Of a stretch of 64,000 nucleotides of DNA, positions 1 to 8,165 are shown piece after piece. Source of the DNA: WLMZ01 sp031367435 (GTDB lineage: Bacteria; Actinomycetota; Acidimicrobiia; Acidimicrobiales; Ilumatobacteraceae); assembly GCA_031367435.1 (NCBI GenBank), contig JANLPV010000100.1, positions 20,319-84,318 on the forward strand, in the 5' to 3' direction. Both the position numbers and the translations under genes were made by a program. The first letter of the stretch is position 1. Every line of letters starts with the position of its first letter. The notes under the pieces are model-generated. The model was not told where the DNA came from, ran no database searches, and worked only from the letters and a program-made list of their open reading frames with translations.

Positions 1-525
1 ACCTGCGAGGCGCACCATGCCCTCATTGACGCCACCCAGCCAGATCGTCGGCAGTGTCACCTCGAGCGGGCCCGGATTGAAGAAGGGTTGTAAGCGCCTG
101 AACGAGTAGTTCGTGCTCGAGTACGACAGCGGCACTCCGTGTTGGAACGACTGCCAGATTGCGCGCAACGACTCGACGTACTCGCGCATTCGAGTGACAG
201 GCTCGGTCCAGGGCACCGAGTAGCGGCCTTCCATGTTGGGCTTGATCTGCGTGCCGAGGCCGAGCTGAAAGCGTCCACCTGAGAAGGCGGCGAGATCCCA
301 AGCGGCGTATGCCGTGAGCATCGGGCTGCGTGGAAAGGCCAGCACGACGCTAGTTCGAACGGTGAGCGATGTTGTGTGTTCCAGCGCGAGCAGCGATACC
401 GCAAGGCCATCGTGCACTGTCTCGGGAACGTGCAGACCGTCGTAGCCCAGCCGTTCGACCCGCTGCGCGTAGGCGATGGTGTCGCGCAGCGAGACGCGAT
501 CGGACATACCGGCGTAAACGCGCAT
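1..525 (-). CDS. LLM-class F420-dependent oxidoreductase, TIGR03617-like (3' part missing)
   Basis: About 175 N-terminal residues of a luciferase-like (alpha/beta-barrel) oxidoreductase are present; the C-terminus lies beyond the left edge. It begins MRVYAGMSDRVSLRDT and keeps typical family blocks: YAQRVERLGYDGLHVPE, SVVLAFPRSP, and a G-F-Q-L-G-L-G-T-like segment followed by RYSVPWTEP. Such enzymes use reduced F420 (sometimes FMN) to reduce or oxygenate small organic substrates. The ATG at 523-525 lies 5 bp downstream of the enoyl-CoA hydratase stop, so the two are probably co-transcribed with the dimethylargininase gene. The substrate cannot be read from the sequence. Confidence 0.8.
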   Translation of the reverse strand, partial: MRVYAGMSDRVSLRDTIAYAQRVERLGYDGLHVPETVHDGLAVSLLALEHTTSLTVRTSVVLAFPRSPMLTAYAAWDLAAFSGGRFQLGLGTQIKPNMEGRYSVPWTEPVTRMREYVESLRAIWQSFQHGVPLSYSSTNYSFRRLQPFFNPGPLEVTLPTIWLGGVNEGMVRLAG

Positions 526-529
526 GGTG

Positions 530-1342
530 CTACTCGTCGCGATCGTTGGAGTTGGAGTTGGAGTCGGAGTTGGAGTTGGCAAGACGTCGTCCCGTTTCGA
601 CAATGCCCTCGCGCCGCGCGGCGAGGCCGGCCTTGTCGAAGCGCTTCGCGATCCAGCTTCGGGCATGCTCGTTCTCTCGGGTCCACGCGTCGGGCACGGG
701 CATCTCGGCAACCTCGTCGTAGAGGGCCATGACGGCCTGCACCGCGGGCGCGGGATTCGCAGCAATTTCGGCGGCGATTGCGCGCGCTCGCACCAAGAGT
801 TGATCGTGTTCCACGACTTCGTTGACCAGACCCCAATCGAGTGCCGTACGCGCGTCGAGAAACGCGCCCGACAACGACAGTTGTTTGGCGCGACGGATGC
901 CGATCGCCTCTGGGAGCATCACCGTGAGCCCCCACCCCGGCAGCAACCCGACGCGTGCGTGGGTATCGGCGAAGCGCGCCCGTTCGGATGCAATGAGAAA
1001 GTCGCACGCCAGCGCAATCTCGAATCCTCCGGTGACGGCGGCCCCGTTGATGGCCCCGATGACCGGTTTGCGATGCGGCGGAATCGCGGCGCGGTACGGC
1101 GGAGGTGGATTTGGTTCGCTGCCGCGCTCGCGAGTGGACAATTCGCGAAGGTCGAAGCCAGCGCAGAACGCAGGGTCGGCACCCGTGAGAACGATCGCGA
1201 ACACGTCGTCGCGTTCATCGCATTGCATGATCGCCGCCGGGAACGCGGCTGCGAGTTCGGGGTTGAGTGCATTGCGCGCTTCGGGTCGGTTGAGGATGAC
1301 GGTCGCGATGCCATCTGCGATATCGATGAGGACGGTGCTCAT
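530..1342 (-). CDS. Enoyl-CoA hydratase/isomerase family protein
   Basis: Crotonase-fold protein of about 270 residues. Family signatures are visible: TVILNRPEARNALN near the N-terminus, the oxyanion-hole segment FCAGFDLREL, and GAINGAAVTGGFEIALACD. The acid/base pair typical of true hydratases is not clearly conserved, so isomerase or hydrolase activity is possible. The start was set at the ATG at 1340-1342, because it shares one base with the upstream stop (TGATG), although an in-frame start exists 45 bp upstream. The extreme C-terminus is an Asn/Ser/Asp tail encoded by a hexanucleotide tract (545-580), which is atypical for the family. It likely acts in acyl-CoA beta-oxidation. Confidence 0.9.
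   Translation of the reverse strand: MSTVLIDIADGIATVILNRPEARNALNPELAAAFPAAIMQCDERDDVFAIVLTGADPAFCAGFDLRELSTRERGSEPNPPPPYRAAIPPHRKPVIGAINGAAVTGGFEIALACDFLIASERARFADTHARVGLLPGWGLTVMLPEAIGIRRAKQLSLSGAFLDARTALDWGLVNEVVEHDQLLVRARAIAAEIAANPAPAVQAVMALYDEVAEMPVPDAWTRENEHARSWIAKRFDKAGLAARREGIVETGRRLANSNSDSNSNSNDRDE
545..580 (-). repeat. GTTGGA hexanucleotide tract at 3' end of enoyl-CoA hydratase gene
   Basis: Six consecutive hexamers of the form GTTGGA (one GTCGGA variant, one terminal GTTGGC) on the plus strand. On the coding (minus) strand they give an alternating Asn-Ser tail just before the stop codon. The unit is a multiple of three, so copy-number changes would lengthen or shorten the tail without a frameshift. 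Confidence 0.9.
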
Positions 1343-2118
1343 CAGTTGGCCAACTCGCGCAGGCGCACCGAAAGGCACGTGACGCAACCCTCGAGCTTGA
1401 TGAACTCACTGATGTCGACCTGCACCGGTTCGTAACCGAGTTCTGTGAACAGTGCCGCAGTCTGCGGACAATCGGTGGACATCAGCAGTTGGTTATTGCC
1501 GATCAGCACCACATGTGCCCCCGATTCTTCAGGCACCGAGATGAAGCGACCAAAGATGGCCGGATCGTCGATCGCGGGTAACCAGCCAACGATGGTTCCG
1601 TCGGGTAACGCTGTGACGGCTGACTTGAGGTGCAGCACCTTCGTGAGTGGAACCGCCACCACCGTCGCCCCGATCGGTTCGAGAATCGCGCGTAGTTGGC
1701 GAATGCCTTCGGCATTGGTGCGTCCACCGCGAGCGACATACACGATGTCGCCCACCTTGAGGACGTCTCCGCCATCGAGCGTGCCTGGTGGGCGAATGCG
1801 GTTGATCGAGTACCCGAGTGACTCGACCGATTTTTCGGCGTCGATCGTTTCGGGCTTGCGTGAATCGGCACCGGGCCGCGAGATGACTGCCACGTTTTTG
1901 AAGACCACCATCGTGTCCTCGATGAACACCGCATCGGGGCAGTCGTGTGCGGGCGGCACCTCGATGATTTCCCAACCCGCTGCCTCCAGTGCGGCGACAT
2001 AACCGTGCCACTGCTGCAGGGCTTTCGCGTCGTCGACCGGAATGCGGTCAACGTGGGTGACGATGCCTTCCGTTAGTCTCGGACCGGGACGACGTACGAG
2101 CGCTTTCATGGATGCCAT
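1342..2118 (-). CDS. ddaH: N(G),N(G)-dimethylarginine dimethylaminohydrolase (dimethylargininase)
   Basis: 258 residues, the usual length of bacterial DDAH. Guanidine-modifying fold signatures are present: VFIEDTMVVF (substrate-binding acidic residues), TLDGGDVL, the catalytic His in LHLKSAV (about residue 163) and the C-terminal catalytic Cys in EGCVTCLSV (Cys248). The enzyme hydrolyses methylated arginines to citrulline and methylamines; arginine deiminase-like activity cannot be excluded. Starts are possible at 2118 (MASMKAL) or at the internal ATG at 2109 (MKALVRRPGP), which matches the usual family N-terminus. It shares one base with the downstream hydratase gene and is divergent from oleA. 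Confidence 0.88.
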   Translation of the reverse strand: MASMKALVRRPGPRLTEGIVTHVDRIPVDDAKALQQWHGYVAALEAAGWEIIEVPPAHDCPDAVFIEDTMVVFKNVAVISRPGADSRKPETIDAEKSVESLGYSINRIRPPGTLDGGDVLKVGDIVYVARGGRTNAEGIRQLRAILEPIGATVVAVPLTKVLHLKSAVTALPDGTIVGWLPAIDDPAIFGRFISVPEESGAHVVLIGNNQLLMSTDCPQTAALFTELGYEPVQVDISEFIKLEGCVTCLSVRLRELAN

Positions 2119-2229
2119 TGAGCAAGGCTACGACCTGCTTGGGTCACCCGCAGAAGTGGCTCGAAACGAGCAATTTGGCTCCCGCGACACCATGCTGGTG
2201 ACATATGTATAGAGATCGGAGAACCCACG

Positions 2230-3255
2230 TTGAACGGGAACGCAACCTATAGCCACCAACATGCGGGTGTCCTCACAGTCGAAGCCGTCGAAGCCCCCGA
2301 GGTCATCACCTCCGATTGGATCGACGAGCAGTTGATGCCAACGTACGAGCGCTGTGGGCTGCGTCCCGGCTTGCTCGCAGAATTGGCAGGTATCAAAGAG
2401 CGCCGCTGGTGGGCCGACGGCGTCACCTTCGATGAAGCTGCCGCGATGGCGGGCCGCAAAGCCATAACTGCATCGGGCGTCGACCCCGATGAGATCGGCA
2501 TGCTGATCAGCACGTCGGTGTGTAAGCACTATCTCGAACCGTCGGTGGCGTGTGCCGTGCATCACGCGCTTGGGCTCCCTACATCGTGCACCAACTTCGA
2601 CCTTGCCAACGCGTGCCTCGGCTTTGTGAGCGCGATGCATCTCGCCGCCACGGCGATCGATGCGGGGCACATCAAGTACGCGCTCATCGTCGACGGCGAA
2701 GGCAGCCGCCAGACACAGTTGGCAACCATCAAACGTCTGCAGCTCGAGAGCGCAACGGCGGTCGACGTGTTCGATGAATTCGCTTCGCTCACGTTGGGCT
2801 CGGGAGCCGCCGCAATGGTGATGGGCAACATGAACGATCATCCCGATGCACACCGCCTCCTCGGTGGAGTCGTGCGCGCCGGAACGCAACACAACAAGCT
2901 GTGTATCGGCGATCTCGAGCGGATGACCACCGATACTCGACGGCTGCTCGAGGCCGGGCTCGAGCTCGGCGTTGATTGCTGGGAAGAGGCGCGTGCCACC
3001 CACGACTGGGCGAACGGCATGGATCGTTACATCGTGCATCAGGTCAGTTCGGTACACACACGTTTGCTGTGCGAGAAGCTGAACATCGAGCCCGAGCGAG
3101 TACCGCTCACGTATCCCAAGTTCGGCAACGTCGGTCCAGCCGCGATCCCGATCACGCTCGCGGGTGTGCAATCCGAGCTCGCGCGCGGCGAACGAGTGCT
3201 GTGCATGGGCATCGGCTCGGGCTTGAACACCAGCTTTACCGAGATTGCGTGGTGA
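2230..3255 (+). CDS. oleA: OleA: thiolase-fold acyl-CoA head-to-head condensing enzyme
   Basis: 341-residue FabH/thiolase-fold enzyme that would condense two fatty acyl-CoAs to a 2-alkyl-3-ketoacid, the first step of long-chain olefin synthesis. Catalytic Cys129 lies in NACLGF, His270 in IVHQVSS and Asn300 in KFGNVGP. Glu103 in YLEPS stands 26 residues before the Cys, the same spacing as the Glu117-Cys143 pair that distinguishes OleA from ordinary KAS III. The start is TTG at 2230 with GGAG about 10 bases upstream. The stop overlaps the GTG of oleBC (GTGA), implying translational coupling. The identity is supported strongly by the oleBC and oleD genes that follow. Confidence 0.93.
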   Translation: MNGNATYSHQHAGVLTVEAVEAPEVITSDWIDEQLMPTYERCGLRPGLLAELAGIKERRWWADGVTFDEAAAMAGRKAITASGVDPDEIGMLISTSVCKHYLEPSVACAVHHALGLPTSCTNFDLANACLGFVSAMHLAATAIDAGHIKYALIVDGEGSRQTQLATIKRLQLESATAVDVFDEFASLTLGSGAAAMVMGNMNDHPDAHRLLGGVVRAGTQHNKLCIGDLERMTTDTRRLLEAGLELGVDCWEEARATHDWANGMDRYIVHQVSSVHTRLLCEKLNIEPERVPLTYPKFGNVGPAAIPITLAGVQSELARGERVLCMGIGSGLNTSFTEIAW

Positions 3256-5879
3256 GTACGCCCGGTCGTTCCGGATGGGCACCGCCCCTTCCGTCGGCCT
3301 CGCAGTTTCGCCGCTGGGGCGTTGATCCCGGCTGGTCACAACTCGTTTCGGTACCCGGCTCCGACGGCGTGACCCGTACCTGGCACGTGCTCGATCGTTC
3401 TCCAGCCGGTGCGGCACAACCCTTGGGCACCATCGTGTGCGTGCACGGCAATCCAACCTGGTCGTACCACTGGCGCAGCTTTCACGAACGCCTCGGCGAC
3501 CGCTACCGCGTCATCGCTGTTGATCAACTCGGCATGGGCTATTCCGAGCGCACCGAGCCGCGTCGATTTGCCGAGCGCGTCACCGACCTCGGCGATGTCC
3601 TGAAAGCGCTCGACGTCACGGGACCTGTCATTACTGCGGCATACGACTGGGGCGGGCCGATCTCTCTTGGATGGGCGTTGGGCGCAGTTGATCAGACAGC
3701 GAATCATTGGCTTGCCGGCGTCGTGCTGTGCAACACCGGCGTGGCCGTTCCGGCCGGCCGACGCGCCCCGGCGCTCATTCGCATCGCAGCTGCCGGACCA
3801 CTCACCGACTTCGTGGGTCATCGCACGCGCATCTTCGTTGATGGCACGCTGATGCTGTCGGGTCATCGTGTGTCGGCGGCCGCCCGCGATGCGTACCGGG
3901 CGCCGTACCGACACCCGGAGAACAGGCACGCGATCGCGGAGTTCGTCGCCGATGTACCGTTCACCACGCAGCATCCTTCGGCCGCTGCAATCGGTCATGT
4001 CGCCGACGCGATGCGTTCGCTCACGGTGCCCACGTTGCTGGCGTGGGGTGCGCGCGATCCGGTGTTCAACGACGATTTCGCGCTCGACGTCGCCGCGCGG
4101 GTACCCCACGCTGACCGTCATCGCTACGCGCGAATGGGTCATCTCGTCGTCGAGGAAACCGACGTAGCCGCGCTCGTCGATGGTTGGCTCGCCGAACGCG
4201 TACAGGCCAAACGGCTCGGACCTTCATCGGCACTTTCCTCATCGGCACTGTCGTCATCGGCGCGCGTGTCCGCTACTTCGACACCGGCTCGACCCGTGTG
4301 GGCTGGTCTCGAGGATCGTCGAGCGGACCCTTCACCGGCCTTCGTCGACGGCGCGACGGGACGATCTACCTCGTTCGTCGAGCTGCACGACCGGGTGATG
4401 GGAATCGCCGGCGGTTTGGCGGCTCTCGGTGTGCAACGCGGCGATCGTGTTGCTGTGCTCGTCGAGCCCGGGGTCGATCTGCTTGCTACTGCATACGGAT
4501 GTTGGCGCGCTGGCGCGGTCACCGTCATAGCCGATCGTGGTCTCGGCCTGCGCGGACTTGGTGCGGCCATCCGCGCTGGCGATGTTGGGTGGGTCATTGG
4601 TTCACCCAAGGCACTCGCGGCGGCGCGATTCATGCGCTGGGCACCTGGGGCAAAGCGCATCGCTGTTGGCAACCGAGCAGTGTTGGGTGCCGTTCGTACG
4701 CTCGACCAACTCGCATCGTCGGGCGCAGCGTTGCCTGTCGCTCCGGGTCCACACGATCCGGCAGCAGTTCTCTACACCTCCGGTGCCACTGGCCCCGCAA
4801 AGGGTGTGCGTTACCGACACGAGCAGATGTCGGCACAACGCGATGTGCTCGCTCTCACTTACGGCATCACCGCCTCCGATCGCTTGGTCGCGGCGTTCGC
4901 GCCGTTTGCCTTGTATGGCCCCGCGCTCGGGATCACTTCGACGATTCCGGATGTCGACGTCTCGGCGCCGGGCACACTGACGGCCGACGCGCTCGGCGCA
5001 GCTGTTGCATCAGTGGATGCCAGTATCGTGTTCGCCTCGCCAGCGGCGTTGCTCAATGTGAACCGCACGGCGCGCGGTCGCGAACCACGACTCGCTGCGC
5101 TGCGGCTGGTGTTGTCGGCTGGTGCGCCGGTGCCGATAGCGACGCTGCGCGCCACCGCGGCGCTGTGCCCGGCGGCGGAACTGCATACGCCATACGGCAT
5201 GACCGAATGTCTGCCGGTAGCCGATATCGATCTGGCCGGCATCGATCTGGCTGGCACTGGTAGCAGCGAGGGCGTATGCGTGGGTGCGCCGGTCGAGGGT
5301 GTGCACGTGCTGATTGCGCCGCTCAACCTCGATGCGGATGCGTCGGTTCAGTCGTTAACCGATGGCGCGACCGGCGAGGTTCTTGTGCGTGCCCCATGGG
5401 TGAGCGACGGCTACGACCAACTCTGGCGAACCGAGCACGAGGCGCGGCCGCGCACGGCCGATGGATTGGTGTGGCATCGCTCTGGCGATGTTGGCCATCT
5501 CGACGCTCACGGGCGACTCTGGATCGAGGGCCGCAGCGTGCACGTGATTCACGCCGTGGAGGGTGCGATCACACCGGTGCCTGTTGAGGTTGCCGTCGAG
5601 CGCCTTGATGGCATCACCAGAGCCGCTGCCGTCGGTATTGGGCCAATGGGTTGTCAACAACTTGTCGTTGTGGTCGAAGATGAAAACGCCGCAATGGGAG
5701 TTGCCGGCGATGTGCTCACCGAACGGGTCCGCGCTGCAGTAGCTGGTCGCGTTGCCGCAGTGATCATCGCGAAGAGCCTGCCGGTCGACATCCGCCACAA
5801 CACCAAGATCGACCGTACGTTGGTGGCCACGTGGGCCACGGCCGTACTGGCCGGCGACCGCGCGCGTTGCCCGTGGTGA
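3252..5879 (+). CDS. oleBC: OleBC fusion: beta-lactone decarboxylase / beta-lactone synthetase
   Basis: An 875-residue two-domain protein. Residues about 1-320 are an alpha/beta hydrolase related to haloalkane dehalogenases (OleB): HGNPTW near 65, nucleophile Asp132 in YDWGGP, and a late His in RMGHLVVEE. A Ser/Ala-rich linker with a threefold 5-residue repeat (about 325-339) leads into an AMP-binding enzyme (OleC): YTSGATGPAKG near 507, PYGMTE near 646, SGDVG near 742 and the C-terminal Lys in NTKIDR near 850. OleC adenylates the beta-hydroxyacid to make a beta-lactone, and OleB decarboxylates it to a cis-olefin. Natural OleBC fusions are known in actinobacteria. The GTG start overlaps the oleA stop. 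Confidence 0.93.
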   Translation: MSTPGRSGWAPPLPSASQFRRWGVDPGWSQLVSVPGSDGVTRTWHVLDRSPAGAAQPLGTIVCVHGNPTWSYHWRSFHERLGDRYRVIAVDQLGMGYSERTEPRRFAERVTDLGDVLKALDVTGPVITAAYDWGGPISLGWALGAVDQTANHWLAGVVLCNTGVAVPAGRRAPALIRIAAAGPLTDFVGHRTRIFVDGTLMLSGHRVSAAARDAYRAPYRHPENRHAIAEFVADVPFTTQHPSAAAIGHVADAMRSLTVPTLLAWGARDPVFNDDFALDVAARVPHADRHRYARMGHLVVEETDVAALVDGWLAERVQAKRLGPSSALSSSALSSSARVSATSTPARPVWAGLEDRRADPSPAFVDGATGRSTSFVELHDRVMGIAGGLAALGVQRGDRVAVLVEPGVDLLATAYGCWRAGAVTVIADRGLGLRGLGAAIRAGDVGWVIGSPKALAAARFMRWAPGAKRIAVGNRAVLGAVRTLDQLASSGAALPVAPGPHDPAAVLYTSGATGPAKGVRYRHEQMSAQRDVLALTYGITASDRLVAAFAPFALYGPALGITSTIPDVDVSAPGTLTADALGAAVASVDASIVFASPAALLNVNRTARGREPRLAALRLVLSAGAPVPIATLRATAALCPAAELHTPYGMTECLPVADIDLAGIDLAGTGSSEGVCVGAPVEGVHVLIAPLNLDADASVQSLTDGATGEVLVRAPWVSDGYDQLWRTEHEARPRTADGLVWHRSGDVGHLDAHGRLWIEGRSVHVIHAVEGAITPVPVEVAVERLDGITRAAAVGIGPMGCQQLVVVVEDENAAMGVAGDVLTERVRAAVAGRVAAVIIAKSLPVDIRHNTKIDRTLVATWATAVLAGDRARCPW
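4223..4267 (+). repeat. 15-bp in-frame tandem repeat in the OleB-OleC linker
   Basis: Three adjacent 15-bp units built on TCATCGGCACT encode SSALS, SSALS and a degenerate SSARV. They lie exactly between the hydrolase and AMP-binding domains, so length changes would only alter linker length. A smaller duplication of the same kind (two 15-bp units encoding IDLAG) lies at 5227-5256 in the OleC part. Confidence 0.85.
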
Positions 5880-5889
5880 GGTACCGATC

Positions 5890-6885
5890 GTGAAAGTTCT
5901 GGTGACAGGTGCAACCAGCCTGCTAGCGCGCCGTACCGCCGAGGCATTGCTCGCGCGTGGTGACGATGTCGTGTGCCTGCAGCGGCGTCCGGCCAACCTC
6001 GAAGCTGTCGAACTCTTGGGTGATATTCGCGACGCCGATCTCGTGGCGCGAGCGGCGCAGGGTTGCGACGCAATCATTCACGCGGCGGCCAAGGTTGGCG
6101 TAGTCGGCACGTGGGAGGACTACCGCAGTGTCAATGTCGACGGCACTGCCTCGGTGATTGCTGCCGCCCGTCGCCAGGGAGTCGCTCGGGTGGTACATGT
6201 CTCAACGCCATCGGTTGCGCATTCGGGTCACGCCATCGTGGGTGCGGGTGCTGATGAGCCGTTCATCGGTCGAACCGGCGCGTGGTATGCGGAATCAAAA
6301 GCGATTGGTGAGAATCTGGCGCGTTCGGCGAACGGTCCAGAACTGTCGGTGGTGACGATTCGCCCTCATTTGGTGTGGGGCCCAGGTGACACACAGCTTG
6401 TGGGTCGCATCGTCGAGCGTGCTCGCGCTGGTCGACTGGCACTCGTTGGTCACGGCGCGGCGCTCATCGACACGACGTACATCGATTGTGCATCAAGTGC
6501 GTTGGTTGCCGCCCTCGATGCCGCGATCCCCGGTGCGCCCTGTAATGGCCGAGCGTACGTGGTGGCCAACGGTGAACCGCGGCCGATCCGCGAACTCGTG
6601 CTTGGCATCTGCCACGCGGCTGGTCTCGACGTCGACCCTCGCGACGTGCCACGCCGGGCAGCACTGCTCGCCGGCGGTGCGATCGAACGAGTGTGGCGTC
6701 TGCGGCGATCCAAGGCTGAACCGCCGCTCACACGATTTCTCGCAGAGCAACTCGGCACGGCTCATTGGTTCGATCCTCGCCCGGCGCGCGACGATTTGGG
6801 CTGGGTGCCCAGCGTGTCGATAGATGAAGGCCTGCGCCGCCTCGCCGAGTGGTTCCGCTTCGAGGCGACGGCCAACAGGGGCTAG
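5890..6885 (+). CDS. oleD: OleD: NAD(P)-dependent 2-alkyl-3-ketoacid reductase
   Basis: 331-residue extended short-chain dehydrogenase of the 3beta-hydroxysteroid dehydrogenase type. It has an N-terminal Rossmann motif (VTGATSLLARR), an HAAAKVG segment, the catalytic Tyr133-x3-Lys137 in WYAESKAIGE, and RPHLVWGPGD. In the olefin pathway it reduces the OleA product to the 2-alkyl-3-hydroxyacid used by OleC. The GTG start at 5890 is 10 bases after the oleBC stop. The stop shares a CTAG palindrome with the convergent PspC gene. On its own it would be a generic 3beta-HSD-like protein; the gene order fixes the call. Confidence 0.9.
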   Translation: MKVLVTGATSLLARRTAEALLARGDDVVCLQRRPANLEAVELLGDIRDADLVARAAQGCDAIIHAAAKVGVVGTWEDYRSVNVDGTASVIAAARRQGVARVVHVSTPSVAHSGHAIVGAGADEPFIGRTGAWYAESKAIGENLARSANGPELSVVTIRPHLVWGPGDTQLVGRIVERARAGRLALVGHGAALIDTTYIDCASSALVAALDAAIPGAPCNGRAYVVANGEPRPIRELVLGICHAAGLDVDPRDVPRRAALLAGGAIERVWRLRRSKAEPPLTRFLAEQLGTAHWFDPRPARDDLGWVPSVSIDEGLRRLAEWFRFEATANRG

Positions 6886-8024
6886 TTCGCCCGGTCGATA
6901 GCGATCTCGCCGCCGCCGATCGAGAGATCGAGTACCAGGCTCGCACGACCCGACTCGGTGAGGCCGGTGGGGGTGTATGTCCGGTGGTCGCGCTGGTGGA
7001 TGCCGTTCGCGATTTCGTGGCCGTCGAGAACCACGTGCCCGGCCCCAAGGTCGCTGTTGATAACGAGTGTCGAGTAGCGGGGAACGATGACGTGCAGTCG
7101 CCCGTATCCGACCTCAGCGCTGACATGCAGCATCTTGGTGTTCGGCAGATGGTTGAGATCAAGCGTGAGTTCACCGGCGGCGAGCTTCTCGTGGTGCCCG
7201 GCCGCGGCAACCGTGGTGGGCGCGACGGTGCGTGCACCGACTCCGCCGTTGAGGTTGGGCTGGGTAATCAGCAACCCGCCGACGAGACCCATCAGCAGCA
7301 CAGCTACCGGAATCCCGAGCCAGCGTTGGTTCACGATGCCGTCGACGAAAATGCCCGCGATCACGATCGCGAGAAAGACCAAGATGACCCAGAACACCGA
7401 CGAGGTCCACCAGCCAGATGCACTTCCAATCGCAGTGATCAGCACGTAGGTGAGCGAGGCCAGTATCGCGATCGCGGCGATCGGCTTGCGTCGCCTCAGC
7501 GGCACGGCAATCGGCAGCGTTGTGACGGGCATTGCTGGAGTGGAGAGCGTTGTTGGTGCGTGGAGGCCGACGTTCGATTCGGGTGCGCCACCGTCGATGT
7601 GTGTGGTTCTGGCCTTGGGCATGATCCAGAGCAGCAGGCCGAGCGCGATCAAACCAACGCCCCACGATGGGCCGCCGAAGAAGAACCACGACCCGAACGA
7701 GCCGAGTCCGCCGGCAACGATCACGATGGCGATTGCCAACATCAGCGGCAACCGTCGACGGTCGGTGATGACAGCGCGCAGCGCAGCCGCGTTCTCGAGC
7801 CGTTCGGGGAGAAGTCCCCAGGCAACCGAATAGACCAAGGCGAAGACGGGCAAGACAAGTGTTGCGATAGCGACTGCGATTCTGGTGGTCTTGATATCGA
7901 ACCCATAGGCGCGGGCCAAACCTGCAACGACGCCTCCGAGTCGGCCGTTGTCTCGGTCGCGGGCGACGGGCACCTCCCACCACTTCATTGGTTCGGTCGT
8001 AACTGTTCGTGTTTCGGTTTCCAT
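6882..8024 (-). CDS. PspC-domain multipass membrane protein
   Basis: About 380 residues. A PspC domain (residues about 12-65: NGRLGGVVAGLARAYGFD followed by a hydrophobic helix) opens the protein. Several more membrane helices follow, including WWTSSVFWVILVFLAIVIAG, and the C-terminus is a soluble adhesin-like beta-rich tail (LDLNHLPNTKMLHVSAEVGYG onward), a layout seen in LiaF/PspC-type envelope-stress proteins. The ATG at 8022-8024 was chosen; another in-frame ATG lies at 8060. It is divergent from a PspC-domain histidine kinase and probably works with it in sensing membrane stress; that link is inferred from shared domain and position. Confidence 0.8.
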   Translation of the reverse strand: METETRTVTTEPMKWWEVPVARDRDNGRLGGVVAGLARAYGFDIKTTRIAVAIATLVLPVFALVYSVAWGLLPERLENAAALRAVITDRRRLPLMLAIAIVIVAGGLGSFGSWFFFGGPSWGVGLIALGLLLWIMPKARTTHIDGGAPESNVGLHAPTTLSTPAMPVTTLPIAVPLRRRKPIAAIAILASLTYVLITAIGSASGWWTSSVFWVILVFLAIVIAGIFVDGIVNQRWLGIPVAVLLMGLVGGLLITQPNLNGGVGARTVAPTTVAAAGHHEKLAAGELTLDLNHLPNTKMLHVSAEVGYGRLHVIVPRYSTLVINSDLGAGHVVLDGHEIANGIHQRDHRTYTPTGLTESGRASLVLDLSIGGGEIAIDRAN

Positions 8025-8129
8025 GTGATCATCATCTGCCCTACTCACATCTTTCACCATCGGTGAGCACCCCGGTTTTACCCTGACGCGACCCTTGCGA
8101 TTCGCCGCCAGGTTCAGGGTCGGTTCCCG

Positions 8130-8158
8130 ATGACATGTGCTGACAGGCGTGAGACAAT
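8130..8158 (+). promoter_or_regulatory. Putative sigma-A promoter for PspC-kinase gene (leaderless)
   Basis: ATGACA at 8130-8135 (5 of 6 to TTGACA), a 17-bp spacer, then GACAAT at 8153-8158. The kinase ATG at 8166 follows after 7 bases, which fits transcription starting at or next to the start codon. Read by eye only. Confidence 0.5.
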
Positions 8159-8165
8159 CACTGCG

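Noticed and set aside
2128..3456. Long minus-strand reading frame over oleA
   Set aside because: It is antisense to a clear oleA with all catalytic residues; open frames of this kind are expected at high GC.
6882..6885. Shared CTAG stop between convergent genes (also at 18638-18641) as a special signal
   Set aside because: A 4-base overlap of two TAG stops occurs by chance when genes are packed tail to tail.
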